A DNA stretch of 64,000 nucleotides from SFTJ01 sp051871515 (GCA_051871515.1 JBJECY010000135.1:14056-78055); one strand, 5' to 3'; positions 1 through 9,456 are shown, counted from the stretch's first letter. Notes: generated by a model from the letters alone, not told the origin. Made by a program: numbers and translations.

Positions 1-166
1 ATAATCATTAAATTAACTGCACTCCGGTTAATAATGGCATCTAAAAAGCGTCAGGCATAAGCCTCTCACTCATCATCAACACCTCCAAGATGTGCACTCT
101 CGCCATGGCTCGTGCCGGGATTGAATTTCATTTCTCACCTCATATCAATGTTGCTGAAATTTTCAT

Positions 167-174
167 TATCTTTG
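167..174 (+). promoter_or_regulatory. -7 promoter box TATCTTTG
   Basis: TATCTTTG fits the Bacteroidota -7 consensus TAnnTTTG. Transcription would start near 181, just ahead of the ATG at 201, which argues against an earlier in-frame ATG at 90. No convincing -33 box was seen. Confidence 0.5.
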
Positions 175-200
175 TGACGAACTTAAGCAGAACAATTCAG

Positions 201-695
201 ATGAAGGACTTTGCAGCAATCGATTTTGAAACAGCCAACAACTATCGCTCAAGCGTGTGCAGCGTGGGAGTGGTGATTGTGAGAGATGGCGTGATAGTTG
301 ACTCTTTCTATAGTCTCATCTATCCCGAACCCGACTATTTCACATATTTCACCACACAGGTGCACGGGCTCACCCTCGATGACGTGGCAAATGCTCCGGT
401 TTTCCCAAAAGTATGGGCGCAGATTGAACCAAAAATCCACGGCCTTACCCTTGTGGCTCACAACAGCCCTTTCGACGAGAGTTGCCTAAAGGCGGCTTTC
501 AGGACCTATCAAATGGATTACCCCGACTATAAGTTTATGTGCACGTGCCGCGCAGCACGGCAACAGCTAAAAGGTCAGCTGCCCGACAACCAACTGCACA
601 CGGTGGCAGCCTATTGCGGCTACAACCTCAAGCACCACCATCATGCGCTTGCCGATGCCGAAGCCTGCGCCGCAATTGCTCTGAAACTGCTTTGA
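201..695 (+). CDS. DEDDh 3'-5' exonuclease (DnaQ/epsilon-like)
   Basis: A 164-residue protein made almost entirely of one RNase T/DnaQ exonuclease domain. Such enzymes remove nucleotides from DNA or RNA 3' ends using two metal ions. Exo I is visible as AIDFETA near residues 5-11. The Exo II region has VAHNSPFDESCL (residues about 81-92). Exo III is HHALADAEACA near the C terminus, giving the His and last Asp of the DEDDh set. The reading frame stays open back to an ATG at 90, but the -7 box at 167-174 and the conserved start of the domain favour 201. It has no polymerase, BRCT or UvrC-like domain, so it is a stand-alone exonuclease and cannot be called the Pol III epsilon subunit. A small winged-helix gene follows after 64 nt. 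Confidence 0.85.
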   Translation: MKDFAAIDFETANNYRSSVCSVGVVIVRDGVIVDSFYSLIYPEPDYFTYFTTQVHGLTLDDVANAPVFPKVWAQIEPKIHGLTLVAHNSPFDESCLKAAFRTYQMDYPDYKFMCTCRAARQQLKGQLPDNQLHTVAAYCGYNLKHHHHALADAEACAAIALKLL

Positions 696-759
696 ACAAT
701 TTAGCAATTTATACTATTTATCATATATTATTAACCCACTTAAAACCAACATTCACAAC

Positions 760-939
760 ATGGAAATTAAAGAAAAAGTGCTCGCAACAATGCGTGAAGC
801 CGGCGCTCCTCTCAATGCCGGTAAGATTGCCGAACTCAGTGGCTTAGACCGCAAAGAAGTTGACAAGGCTATGAAGCAACTCAAAGAAGAAGGCGCAATT
901 GTGTCGCCAAAACGCTGCTTCTGGGAACCTGCAAAATAA
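760..939 (+). CDS. Small winged-helix protein, 59 aa
   Basis: The ATG at 760 and the stop at 937-939 frame a 59-residue protein beginning MEIKEKVLATMREAGAPLNA. The order helix, helix, recognition helix (LSGLDRKEVDKAMKQLKEEG) and basic C-terminal wing (IVSPKRCFWEPAK) is that of a minimal winged-helix DNA-binding domain of the MarR/ArsR type. It has no sensor domain. Small proteins of this type occur in Bacteroidales genomes, but I know of no assigned function. It lies 64 nt behind the exonuclease gene and just ahead of a terminator, so the two may share a transcript. The compact codon-like reading frame and the clean terminator support it as a real gene. Confidence 0.75.
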   Translation: MEIKEKVLATMREAGAPLNAGKIAELSGLDRKEVDKAMKQLKEEGAIVSPKRCFWEPAK

Positions 940-956
940 AAGCATCTAACGCAATA

Positions 957-1010
957 CAAAATCCCCCTCAATGATGCCACAATCAGCATTATCCGGGGGA
1001 TTTTGCTTTA
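957..1010 (+). terminator. Intrinsic terminator-like hairpin
   Basis: CAAAATCCCCC (957-967) pairs perfectly with GGGGGATTTTG (995-1005) across a 27-nt loop. It lies 17 nt after the winged-helix gene stop. Confidence 0.7.
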
Positions 1011-1080
1011 TCACCCTATTCAGGAGAAATTCGGAATGTCGCTTTTTTGTCTCAACGCTCCAAGCTTACTTATTAGGGAA

Positions 1081-1410
1081 AATTCGCATCGGCTTGATGG
1101 AAAGCCTATTGCCTAACTATGTGAGAACGGCTCCTATAAGGGCATCACTACTGTTGCCAATATGTATCTGGCACTGCTCAAAGATGCCCTTAACGAGATG
1201 CTACGTTTGCTGCAAGCTTTTCTTTTGACAATTCCGCAATGCGACACACCAACTATGAAGGGCATCATAAACAGTTCCTTTATGTAATGGTAGTTGCCTT
1301 GGCGCGGAAGTGGGCACCGCCACCAGTCGCGTTGACATAGTGATGAACTCCGGCAAGGCATTGTATCTTATTGAATCGAAACTCAACAAGTCAGCCGAAA
1401 GAGATTATAT
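1081..1410 (+). pseudogene. Decayed 3' fragment of an AAA-ATPase/PD-(D/E)XK gene
   Basis: Translating in shifting frames gives RIGLMESLLPNY, then YKGITTVANMYLALLKDALN, then NYEGHHKQFLYVM, then SRVDIVMNSGKALYLIESKL. These match, in order, the C-terminal third of the intact gene at 62650-64000 (RIGLMESLLPNY, YKGVTMVADMYIALLNDDLN, NYEGHYQQLLYVI, GRVDMVMNSGKALYLIELKL). At least three frame changes and a small deletion separate the blocks, and no N-terminal ATPase part is present. It is therefore a truncated, non-coding relic of the AAA-ATPase_like/DUF1703 family, which is often multicopy in Bacteroidales. Confidence 0.85.
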
Positions 1411-1450
1411 GAAAAGACAGGGCATCTCGGCGTTAAAGCCGAAATGCCCT
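1411..1450 (-). terminator. Intrinsic terminator of the GH2 gene
   Basis: On the minus strand an arm running AGGGCAT..TCGGC (1419-1431) pairs with GCCGA..ATGCCCT (1438-1450). It is followed by a T-rich stretch (TCTTTTC). It lies 26 nt beyond the stop codon of the beta-galactosidase gene. Confidence 0.75.
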
Positions 1451-1475
1451 TAGTAATCTTTTAGAGTTTTTCTTA

Positions 1476-4400
1476 TCAGAAGCCCTCAGCATTAGCTGCG
1501 CTGATGGTGAAGCTACAGCTATACACGCCTGGGGTCATCTCATACTGTGGCAACGGAGCCGGCCCGCAGCTTTGATTGCCCAAGCCACGCTGCACCGCAT
1601 CAATGCAAAGCACCACTTCAGCCATACGGTTGGCACTCAATTCGTGGTGGTGACGCATATCGTTCCACAAAGCGCGGTCGGTGAAATGCAAAGCCGAGAA
1701 ATTAAATGGATTTTCGGCAACAAACTTCACACCATAGCCACCATTATCGGTGAGTTGCAACCAACGCACATCTTCGCGGTTGCCCATGGTTTGTGTGCGC
1801 ACATATTCTTCTTCCATTCCCTTCACGGTGGTGTTATACACGCCCAAATAAGCCGATGCCTTACGGTCACGATAGTTCTCCCACGGTCCACGGCCATAGT
1901 ATCTCACATTTTCATATAACGGTCGTAACGAGGCTGTTAGTCCCAAACGGGGCACACGATAAGCCTTGTCGCTTAGATTAAACTCGGCATCAACTTTCAC
2001 ACTGCCGTTGGCAAGCACGGTGTAGGTGGTGGTATAAGCATACTTGTCACCTCGCTTATTATTAAGAGTTGCCTCACACTTGGCTATGAGCTGATATCCA
2101 CCGTCAACAGCAACGATGCTGCAATCCTGAAGCTTCACGCTGCTCTCGCACCATTCACGGCCATCATTGTTGATTGAGCGATACCAATTGAATGTGAATC
2201 CCTTGCCGCCGTAAATCAGTTCGCGGCCATTGAGCACCAACGAGGTCATCTCGCCTTTATCCTTATTGAAGGTGACGCACAGGTTCTCAGCCTCAAAGGT
2301 CACAAGATTCCCGGCTTCGCTTTTTGTCACTTGCGCGCCAGCCGACATAGCCACGCAAGCCTTTTTGCTGCCTTGGCTCAGGAGCAATTGTTCGCTTGCA
2401 AAGTAGTGGCCCTCTGGAACCCAGTTCTCAGCATTGTTTTTCACAAAATAAAGGTTCAAAGCATATTCGGCGCCATCGCTGAAATCGGTGTTATACGGCA
2501 CTGCTACTGTTACGCTTTGGTTTTCACCTGCCTTAGGCAGCGACACCACTCCATGCTGAGCCACCTCGCCATTACGAAGCAACTGCCAACGCATGCTAAA
2601 TGCATCGAGCGTCAAGAAGTCATATTTGTTTTTCACCACCACACTGCCGGGAGTATTCGATGCTTTAACCTCAATATATTGATAAACCTTTTTCACTTCC
2701 ATCAGTTTAGGAGTGACGTGCCTATCGGGAGTAACGATGCCGTTGCAGCAGAAGTCGTTTGAATTAGGCTTGTCGCCAAAATCACCGCCATAGAAATATT
2801 CGTTCTGGCTGCCGTCATGCTTCACCAAACCTTGGTCAACCCAGTCCCAAATGCAACCGCCAATCATACGTTGCGAATGGTTTTCTATGTAGTCCCAATA
2901 CTCAGGCAAGTTGCCAATTGAGTTACCCATTGCGTGAGCATATTCGCACAAGAAATATGGCTTTTTACGGTCGGCTTTGTCAAACGATATCATATTATCA
3001 ACCGAGGGATACATGTGCGAGTCGATGTCGGCAAGATTGTTCTTAGCCTCATAGTGAATCATGCGAGTGGGGTCAATGTCGCGTGCAGCCTTATATAACT
3101 CGTCAAAGTTCTTACCGCCGCCGCACTCATTGCCCAACGACCAGAATATCACACTTGGGTGATTCTTATCACGCTGCACCATGCGCACCATGCGGTCAAC
3201 CATGGCAGGTGCCCAATTGCTTTTGTTTGAGATAGAGCTGTTGCCGTGACACTCCACGTCGGCCTCATCCATCACATACAAGCCATAGGCATCATAGAGG
3301 GCATACATACGGGCATCGTTGGGATAATGCGACGTGCGCACGGTGTTGATGTTGTTGAGTTTCATCAACTCAATGTCTTGTTTCATCGACTCAACCGGAA
3401 TTGCTTTTCCCAACACAGGGTGAGTGTCGTGGCGGTTTACGCCCTTAAACAGCACCAACTTGCCATTGATATAAACCTTATTGTTTTTCTGTTCAATGTG
3501 TCGGAATCCGTAGCGGTTGCTTGTGGTTTCAATCACATTGCCTTTGGCATCCTTCAACGTGAGCACAAAGGTGTACAGATTGGGCACCTCAGCACTCCAC
3601 AATGCCACTTGATTGGCAATATTGCCGCTGACATCCACTGTCACAGGTTTTTTGCTGCCCACCGATGGCACAACAGCTTGCTCGGTAGCCACCACGCGAT
3701 TGTTGGCATCAAGCACCTCAACTTGCAATTGCAGATTCTTATAGGTCTTGTCATAGGCCTTAATCTGCGTCTTCACATTGAAACTTGCTTTGGTAAGGTT
3801 GTCACTCAAACGGTCGGTTATTTGGAAGTCGCGCACGCGCACCTTGTTGGTGGCATAGAGATATACATTGCGATGTATGCCGCTCAAGCGGAACATATCT
3901 TGGTCTTCAAGATACGAACCATCGCTCCAGCGATACACCTCGCACGCCAAAGTATTGTTGCCCGGGCGCAGATATTTGGTGACATTAAACTCAGCATCGT
4001 TGTTGGCTCCCTGAGAGTAGCCCACTTGTTTGCCGTTAATCCAAACATACATGGCGCTATAACAGCCGTCAAAGTGCAAAAACACCTCTTTGCCCGTCCA
4101 CTCTGGCTCAATGGTGAATGTGCGCAGATAAGACCCAACCGGATTGGGTTCTTTCTCTATTGTCCATCCTTCAACAGGCTCAATAAACGGCGGACGGTTG
4201 TTGTGTGGATAAACCGTATTGGTGTAGATGGCGGTGCCAAAGCCAAGCATCTCCCATGATGATGGCACCGGTATCGTTGTCCACGATGATGCATCGAACC
4301 CTTCCTTATAGAAATCAACGGGGCGTTTTGATGGACGGTCAACCCAATTAAACTTCCACATGCCACTCAGCAACTTGAAGTTGCTTGCTCGAGGAAACTC

Positions 4401-5036
4401 CCACGGCTGTTTAAACGAGGGGTCATTGCGTAAACTCTCGCTCGAAAGGAACGGGAAAAAGGTGTTGCGGCCATCCTCTTTGTTCACGGCAAAAATCTGT
4501 TCATTTTCCCAATATTCCTTGCCCACCGCATAAGTGATTTTTGGCAACGGCTCGTTGGTTATCTTAAACGTCCATTTCTGCGTTGGGTCGTCAGCGTTCT
4601 TTTGCATCAATTGCAATTTGCCGTCGGCACGATAACCCAGAGCCAACGAGGGATTGCGGGCAGGAGAAAGCACATAGTTACCGTCGCCGGCATCGCTGAG
4701 CACCCATTGCTGGTTCTCATTTGAGGCATCAGCATCCCACTGTATTACCAGGTCATTGGCCTTGGGATTCGACGTGCAGTCAAGACCCATGGCATAAGCA
4801 GGCAGCGAGAGGTGATAGTTACCGTTGCCGCACGCAGTGATGCTAAGCATCTGGCTTGCATGCCCCTTCACGTTGCGCCCAAGTATTATGTTTGCAAGAT
4901 TGTCGGGCGAATCGCCATTATCCATCACCTCACCCCGGTTGTTATATATCTTATAATATGCTCCGGGGTCAAAAGTCTGAGCCTTGACAAATAGCGCCAA
5001 GACACTCATAATGCCAATAAATAGACACTTTTTCAT
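1476..5036 (-). CDS. Secreted GH2 beta-galactosidase with N-terminal ricin-like domain
   Basis: The 1186-residue product should hydrolyse terminal beta-galactosides in the periplasm or at the surface. Residues 1-20 form a signal peptide ending in KAQ. Residues about 24-160 look like a ricin-type beta-trefoil, with QxW-like motifs (NQQW, TQKW). The GH2 sugar-binding domain follows (about 195-390, with GSYLEDQDMFRLSGIHR), then the Ig-like domain, then a TIM barrel starting near residue 530. E637 in WSLGNECGGG is the expected acid/base and E698 in CEYAHAMGNS the nucleophile. The C-terminal Bgal_small_N-like domain starts near 920. This layout is that of the long LacZ-type galactosidases, plus the extra lectin-like module. 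The gene has its own promoter (5228-5258) and terminator (1411-1450). No transporter is co-transcribed. The exact substrate is inferred. Confidence 0.9.
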   Translation of the reverse strand: MKKCLFIGIMSVLALFVKAQTFDPGAYYKIYNNRGEVMDNGDSPDNLANIILGRNVKGHASQMLSITACGNGNYHLSLPAYAMGLDCTSNPKANDLVIQWDADASNENQQWVLSDAGDGNYVLSPARNPSLALGYRADGKLQLMQKNADDPTQKWTFKITNEPLPKITYAVGKEYWENEQIFAVNKEDGRNTFFPFLSSESLRNDPSFKQPWEFPRASNFKLLSGMWKFNWVDRPSKRPVDFYKEGFDASSWTTIPVPSSWEMLGFGTAIYTNTVYPHNNRPPFIEPVEGWTIEKEPNPVGSYLRTFTIEPEWTGKEVFLHFDGCYSAMYVWINGKQVGYSQGANNDAEFNVTKYLRPGNNTLACEVYRWSDGSYLEDQDMFRLSGIHRNVYLYATNKVRVRDFQITDRLSDNLTKASFNVKTQIKAYDKTYKNLQLQVEVLDANNRVVATEQAVVPSVGSKKPVTVDVSGNIANQVALWSAEVPNLYTFVLTLKDAKGNVIETTSNRYGFRHIEQKNNKVYINGKLVLFKGVNRHDTHPVLGKAIPVESMKQDIELMKLNNINTVRTSHYPNDARMYALYDAYGLYVMDEADVECHGNSSISNKSNWAPAMVDRMVRMVQRDKNHPSVIFWSLGNECGGGKNFDELYKAARDIDPTRMIHYEAKNNLADIDSHMYPSVDNMISFDKADRKKPYFLCEYAHAMGNSIGNLPEYWDYIENHSQRMIGGCIWDWVDQGLVKHDGSQNEYFYGGDFGDKPNSNDFCCNGIVTPDRHVTPKLMEVKKVYQYIEVKASNTPGSVVVKNKYDFLTLDAFSMRWQLLRNGEVAQHGVVSLPKAGENQSVTVAVPYNTDFSDGAEYALNLYFVKNNAENWVPEGHYFASEQLLLSQGSKKACVAMSAGAQVTKSEAGNLVTFEAENLCVTFNKDKGEMTSLVLNGRELIYGGKGFTFNWYRSINNDGREWCESSVKLQDCSIVAVDGGYQLIAKCEATLNNKRGDKYAYTTTYTVLANGSVKVDAEFNLSDKAYRVPRLGLTASLRPLYENVRYYGRGPWENYRDRKASAYLGVYNTTVKGMEEEYVRTQTMGNREDVRWLQLTDNGGYGVKFVAENPFNFSALHFTDRALWNDMRHHHELSANRMAEVVLCIDAVQRGLGNQSCGPAPLPQYEMTPGVYSCSFTISAANAEGF

Positions 5037-5227
5037 CTTTTTTCAGTTGATTATGGTTTTATAGATTTGTAATTCGTTCTCTCACTGCACCCTTTCGCAC
5101 ACAAAGCATTGCCGTCACATGGCTGCACCAAACGTCATTGCGGCTCACATGCCGCACAGCAGCCAAAACAACACAGCGTTTGCTCAATGTGTTCGACGGT
5201 TTTATTGTGGGTTCTGCATCCCTACCC

Positions 5228-5258
5228 CAAATTTACAACTAAAGTTTTAAATATCAAA
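5228..5258 (-). promoter_or_regulatory. Promoter of the beta-galactosidase gene
   Basis: On the minus strand TTTG (5258-5255) and TAAATTTG (5235-5228) are separated by 19 bp, a full match to the Bacteroidota promoter layout. Transcription would start near 5220 and leave a leader of about 185 nt before the ATG at 5036. The rest of the 5037-5430 gap holds only this promoter and the terminator at 5355-5398. Confidence 0.75.
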
Positions 5259-5354
5259 AAACTACGATACTCAATTGAATGAATCTCAACCACAACGCAA
5301 TGCACATCAGCATTTTGCACATAATGCAAGAGTAATCAGCAGCACAGACGCCAT

Positions 5355-5398
5355 AACACAAAAAAGCCGGTATAATAGCATCGCAGCTTTATACCGGC
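5355..5398 (-). terminator. Intrinsic terminator of the GH92-GPH operon
   Basis: GCCGGTATAA (5366-5375) pairs perfectly with TTATACCGGC (5389-5398). Read on the minus strand the hairpin is followed by TTTTTTG. It isolates the upstream transporter operon from the galactosidase promoter. Confidence 0.85.
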
Positions 5399-5430
5399 AT
5401 CAATCTTTGATTTTATTAATGTTTTTCTGT

Positions 5431-6777
5431 TTACTTGTCAATTGGATAAAGCTTCACCAAAAGCATCATCAAACCAGCAATAACAGCGGGGAAGATTGAG
5501 AAGAGCATCCAAATCATGTTCTTCACAGCGCCCATGTTTTCAGGAGAGATAAACACCTCGGTGACACCATTTTCGTTTGTGCCCGACACAAAACCAACCA
5601 CACCAAGCAGCAACGCAACCAGCGCGCCCGAGATGGCTGAACCAAACTTCTGCGACATTGTTCCCGACGAGAATATAAGTCCGGTTGACGAAGTGCCGTT
5701 TTTCTCAGTTGCATAGTCGGCAACATCGGCATACATCGACCACAACAGCGGTGAATAAAGGCCAATGCCAATTGATGTCAGTATCACTATGGCCACCATC
5801 ACCCAGATGTAAGACGGGTCCATAGGGATAAAGAAGAATAACACAGAGGTAGCTGCGCAAATCACTGCCGACCACATGAACGCTTTCTTCTTTGAGCCCA
5901 CGAACTTGGTGAATATTGGCGACAAGCCGCCAAAAATCATACAAGTCACTTCACCAAAGGTCATAAACACGGTGTAATTGATGATAAGTCCGCTCACGGT
6001 CACTTCACCGCCAAGGCAGTAAGTGAGCATATAGCCAGCAACAGCATAACGGAATCCGTTGAAGAAGTTGCTGCAAATACCAATGAGCGTGAGGTAAATC
6101 CACGGTTTATTCTTAAAGAGGTCAACAAATGGGCGGAACGAGAATTTCTCGGCACGCACCGGTTTCAGGCGCTCTTTGGTGAGCAAGCCGCAAGCAAGGG
6201 TCATCAAGGCAGCCACGGCGCCAAGCGATGCACCAAGCACGGCATACTGATGAGCCGGAGTGCCGCCTACCATCTTTTGCAGATATGGGAACGAAAGCAG
6301 GGTGATGAAACCCATTGCATAAGCTCCCACCATGCGGAACGACGAGAATTGGTTTTTCTCATTGTCATCATTGGTCATCACGCCAAGCAACGAGCCATAA
6401 GGCACGTTCACTGCCGTATATACTGCCATCATGAGCAGATAGAGCGAGTAAGCCCAGATGCGCTTGCCCACAGGACCGAACTCTGGAGTATAGAGCAGCA
6501 AGGCAAACACCAAGCCCAAAGGCACAGCGCCAAAGATGAGCCACGGACGATAGGTGCCCCAACGTGATTGGGTGCGGTCGGCAAGGCTACCCATAAGCGG
6601 GTCGGTGACAACGTCAAACATGCGTGCCAACAGCATCAACGCGGCGGTGTCAGCAACCGTAAGCCCAAAAATGTTGGTAAAGAAGAGGGGGAACGCAATC
6701 GACATCACTTTCCATGTGATACCGCCGGCAGCAGCATCGCCAAGGGCGTAGCCGATTTTTTCTGAAAATTTTGCCAT
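5431..6777 (-). CDS. GPH-family sugar:cation symporter (MelB-like)
   Basis: A 448-residue membrane protein with about 12 hydrophobic segments, belonging to the glycoside-pentoside-hexuronide branch of the major facilitator superfamily. The N terminus KIGYALGDAAAGGITWKV and the loop MFDVVTDPLMGSLADRT followed by SRWGTYRPWL are hallmark GPH motifs. In MelB the acidic residues of this region bind the coupling cation. It lies 76 nt downstream of the GH92 mannosidase on the same strand and ends at a strong terminator, so the pair is probably one operon that trims and imports a sugar. Mannose or a mannose-containing saccharide is the simplest guess from context, but family members also carry galactosides, xylosides and glucuronides. 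The start at 6777 is the first ATG of the conserved N terminus. Confidence 0.87.
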   Translation of the reverse strand: MAKFSEKIGYALGDAAAGGITWKVMSIAFPLFFTNIFGLTVADTAALMLLARMFDVVTDPLMGSLADRTQSRWGTYRPWLIFGAVPLGLVFALLLYTPEFGPVGKRIWAYSLYLLMMAVYTAVNVPYGSLLGVMTNDDNEKNQFSSFRMVGAYAMGFITLLSFPYLQKMVGGTPAHQYAVLGASLGAVAALMTLACGLLTKERLKPVRAEKFSFRPFVDLFKNKPWIYLTLIGICSNFFNGFRYAVAGYMLTYCLGGEVTVSGLIINYTVFMTFGEVTCMIFGGLSPIFTKFVGSKKKAFMWSAVICAATSVLFFFIPMDPSYIWVMVAIVILTSIGIGLYSPLLWSMYADVADYATEKNGTSSTGLIFSSGTMSQKFGSAISGALVALLLGVVGFVSGTNENGVTEVFISPENMGAVKNMIWMLFSIFPAVIAGLMMLLVKLYPIDK

Positions 6778-6853
6778 TTAGAAATGATTTAAGTTTATGT
6801 GAAAAACCATTCCTCCCGCAGCCTTGGCTTTAGGAGGAACGTGTGAATGTGAA

Positions 6854-9142
6854 TTATTTCTTGGGAGTGGCGCCCATCACAAACTCAAGCTTGCCGCCAT
6901 TCATAATGTCGTCATGAGTGAAGAACGGTTGTTCAAGTTCCTCGCCGTTGAGTTTCATTGATTGCACATACTTGTTGTCCTTGCTGTTGCCGGTGGCCAC
7001 AATCTCAAACTTCTTGCCATTGGTGAGGTTGATGGTCACACGGTTGAAGAGAGGACGACCAATTGAATAAACAGGCTTGCCCGGAGCCACCTGATAGAAT
7101 CCCATTGCGTTCATCACATACCATGCCGACATTTGGCCGCAGTCCTCGTTGCCCGAGAGGCCGTTGTCGTTGTTGAAGTAGAGTGTGTGAAGCACTTGGT
7201 CAACCAGTTCTTGAGTCTTCCATGGCTGTCCGGCAAAGTTATAGAAGTGAATGATGTGATGGCTTGGTTCGTTGCCGTGAGCGTATTGTCCAATCAGACC
7301 CGAGATGTCGGCCGAAACAGCATCGCCGGTAATCTCTGATGAAGCGCTGAACAAGGCATCGAGTTTTCTGATAAACTCATCTTTGCCGCCCATCAACTCC
7401 ATCAAGCCCTCTGGGTCATGCGGTGCAAACCATGTCCATTGCCAAGCATTGCCTTCGCAATAGTCGTCGCTGCGGTGAGTGCTGCGAGCAGGGTCAAATG
7501 GTGTGCGCCAGTTGCCCTTAGAGTCTTTGCCGCGCATATAGCCTGTGCCGGCATCGTAGTAGTGGGTGTAAGCCTTGCCAAATTGTGCATATTTTCTTTG
7601 CACGGCAGTGTCGCCAACAGCTTCAGCCATTTGAGCTATACACCAGTCATTGTAAGCATATTCAAGAGCCTTGGCAACAGCCTCGTTATCTTTGTCGCAT
7701 GGCACATAACCAAGCTTGTTTTTCCAATACTTTGCCGCTGGCATAAGGCATGGAAGCACCAAATCAGGGCAGCTAATGCCTGTAGTGTCATATTCAGCGG
7801 TGCGCAACATGGCTTGCAGAGCCTCTTGCCCGTCGAACGAGCGAGCGCCTTTCACATAAGCATCGGCAATGATGGGCACTGCGTGATAACCAATCATACA
7901 GCCGGTGTAGTTGCTCTGAAGCTCCCACATAGGCAGGATGCCGCCTTCACGGGCCTTAAGCAAAAGCGAGTTCACATATTCCTCGTTGCGTTCTGGGTCG
8001 ATGATGGTCATGAGCGGGTGATAAGCGCGGAATGTATCCCAAGTAGAGAAAATGGTGTAAACCGGTTTTGCGGCATCGCCTTGATGCACCTTCAGGTCCA
8101 TACCAAGGTAACGGCCGTCAACGTCGGTGTACACGTTTGGTTGCAAACCGGTGTGATAGAGTGCTGTGTAGAAGATAGCGCGTTCGTCGGCATCCTCAGT
8201 TTCAATATCAACTTTGCTCAGGAATGCGTTCCAACGGTTGCGAGCAGCTACACGCACACCGTCGAAGTCCCATTCAGGAATCTCTGTAAGTACATTTTTC
8301 TTAGCGCCGTCAATGTCAACGCCTGAAACACCCACCTTGGCAAATACAATCTCGTCTTGGTCAGTGTTAAACTTCAGCAACGCTTTGCGACGCGGCTTTT
8401 GCTTGTCGGCAACGGTCACTGTGTCGTCAATTATGGTGTAAGTGAACGGCTTTGAGAATTGTGCGTAGAAATTGATGTATTGGTCAAATGCCCAGAACTT
8501 GGTTTTCTTGCGGCCAACCACCTCAGTTTCGCTAATCACTTTAAGCTCCATTTCAGAGTTAATCTGGTCGTCGAGAGCATAGTCAAGGTCAAGAATCACG
8601 CCGGCATCTTCGCTCTTGGGGAAAGTCCAGCGGTGAATGGCACCGTGAGTGGTGGCAGTAATCTCGGCATTGATGCCATAGCGTTGAAGCTTCACTTGAT
8701 AATAACCCGGCTCGGCGCTCTCCTCGTCGTGGCTGAAAGGTGAAGCATACGACTTGGTTTGGCAACGTGCCTCTTCCTGAGTCACATCTTGTTCTCCCAC
8801 GGTGGGCATCAGCAGCACATCGCCCAAGTCGCAGCAACCGGTGCCGCTCAGGTGAGTATGCGAAAAGCCGTTGATGGTGCTATCATTGTAATAATATCCC
8901 GAGCATGCGTCCCAGCCATAGATGCGAGTATCGGGACTTGGCTGAATGGCGCCATTGGGTACTGTGGCACCCGGGAATGTGTGACCATGGCCGCCGGTGC
9001 CAATAAACACGTTAACATACTGTGCATAATCGATGGCACTGTCGTTTGTGCGAGAGCAGCTTGCCCCCAACACACAGCTCAAGACAACCGCCACAGCCAC
9101 AAACCCTGCGGCAGCCTTAATTGATTTCTTCTCTTTGTTCAT
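6854..9142 (-). CDS. GH92 alpha-mannosidase lipoprotein
   Basis: The 762-residue product matches the GH92 family, calcium-dependent exo-alpha-mannosidases that trim high-mannose N-glycans. The N terminus is a lipoprotein signal (VVLSCVLGASCSRTND), so it should be membrane anchored. The N-terminal beta-sandwich region includes VFIGTGGHGHTFPGA and GFSHTHLSGTGC. The (alpha/alpha)6 barrel carries AHGNEPSHH (E625) and GLSGNEDCGQMSAWYVMNA (E666), both diagnostic GH92 motifs. I chose the ATG at 9142. The frame is open 45 codons further up, but a promoter (9185-9215) lies inside that extension. The GPH symporter follows 76 nt downstream. The exact linkage (1,2, 1,3 or 1,4) cannot be read from sequence. 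Confidence 0.92.
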   Translation of the reverse strand: MNKEKKSIKAAAGFVAVAVVLSCVLGASCSRTNDSAIDYAQYVNVFIGTGGHGHTFPGATVPNGAIQPSPDTRIYGWDACSGYYYNDSTINGFSHTHLSGTGCCDLGDVLLMPTVGEQDVTQEEARCQTKSYASPFSHDEESAEPGYYQVKLQRYGINAEITATTHGAIHRWTFPKSEDAGVILDLDYALDDQINSEMELKVISETEVVGRKKTKFWAFDQYINFYAQFSKPFTYTIIDDTVTVADKQKPRRKALLKFNTDQDEIVFAKVGVSGVDIDGAKKNVLTEIPEWDFDGVRVAARNRWNAFLSKVDIETEDADERAIFYTALYHTGLQPNVYTDVDGRYLGMDLKVHQGDAAKPVYTIFSTWDTFRAYHPLMTIIDPERNEEYVNSLLLKAREGGILPMWELQSNYTGCMIGYHAVPIIADAYVKGARSFDGQEALQAMLRTAEYDTTGISCPDLVLPCLMPAAKYWKNKLGYVPCDKDNEAVAKALEYAYNDWCIAQMAEAVGDTAVQRKYAQFGKAYTHYYDAGTGYMRGKDSKGNWRTPFDPARSTHRSDDYCEGNAWQWTWFAPHDPEGLMELMGGKDEFIRKLDALFSASSEITGDAVSADISGLIGQYAHGNEPSHHIIHFYNFAGQPWKTQELVDQVLHTLYFNNDNGLSGNEDCGQMSAWYVMNAMGFYQVAPGKPVYSIGRPLFNRVTINLTNGKKFEIVATGNSKDNKYVQSMKLNGEELEQPFFTHDDIMNGGKLEFVMGATPKK

Positions 9143-9184
9143 ATATTTTAGTTTGGTTAGTTTTAGGTTCAAAAACGTTCCTTG

Positions 9185-9215
9185 CAAATTTAAGCAATGT
9201 TTTCCACCCTTGCAA
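9185..9215 (-). promoter_or_regulatory. Promoter of the GH92-GPH operon
   Basis: On the minus strand TAAATTTG (9192-9185) forms the -7 box, with a TTGC -33 element at 9215-9212, 19 bp away. The predicted start near 9178 leaves a short leader before the ATG at 9142. The rest of the 9143-9546 gap, apart from the divergent -7 box at 9457, shows no gene. Confidence 0.65.
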
Positions 9216-9456
9216 TATGTTACTATCATATTTTTCACCGCCTTGCGCCCGCCATCGCCACCGCCACATTCTCCCACGCCACATCATGCTGCAAGCCGGC
9301 AATTCATCTTCTCAGTCATGCGCACGCCATCGCCCCGTTTTCCCTCGCCCTAAAGAGCCTCGCACTTGCACGCACAATTCAAAAGGATGGCAGTCTTTCG
9401 CCCGGCAATATGATGTTTTTTGTTAGCCCATTAGTCCCTTTGTTGTGAAAAACACT

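Noticed and set aside
90..200. N-terminal extension of the exonuclease to the ATG at 90
   Set aside because: It crosses a -7 promoter box at 167-174 and adds non-conserved sequence. 201 was chosen.
3246..4259. 337-codon plus-strand open frame inside the beta-galactosidase gene
   Set aside because: It is antisense to a protein with complete GH2 motifs. Its translation is His/Ile-rich with no domain, as expected for a shadow frame.
7418..8326. 302-codon plus-strand open frame inside the GH92 gene
   Set aside because: Antisense shadow of a well-conserved mannosidase. No family signature or promoter.
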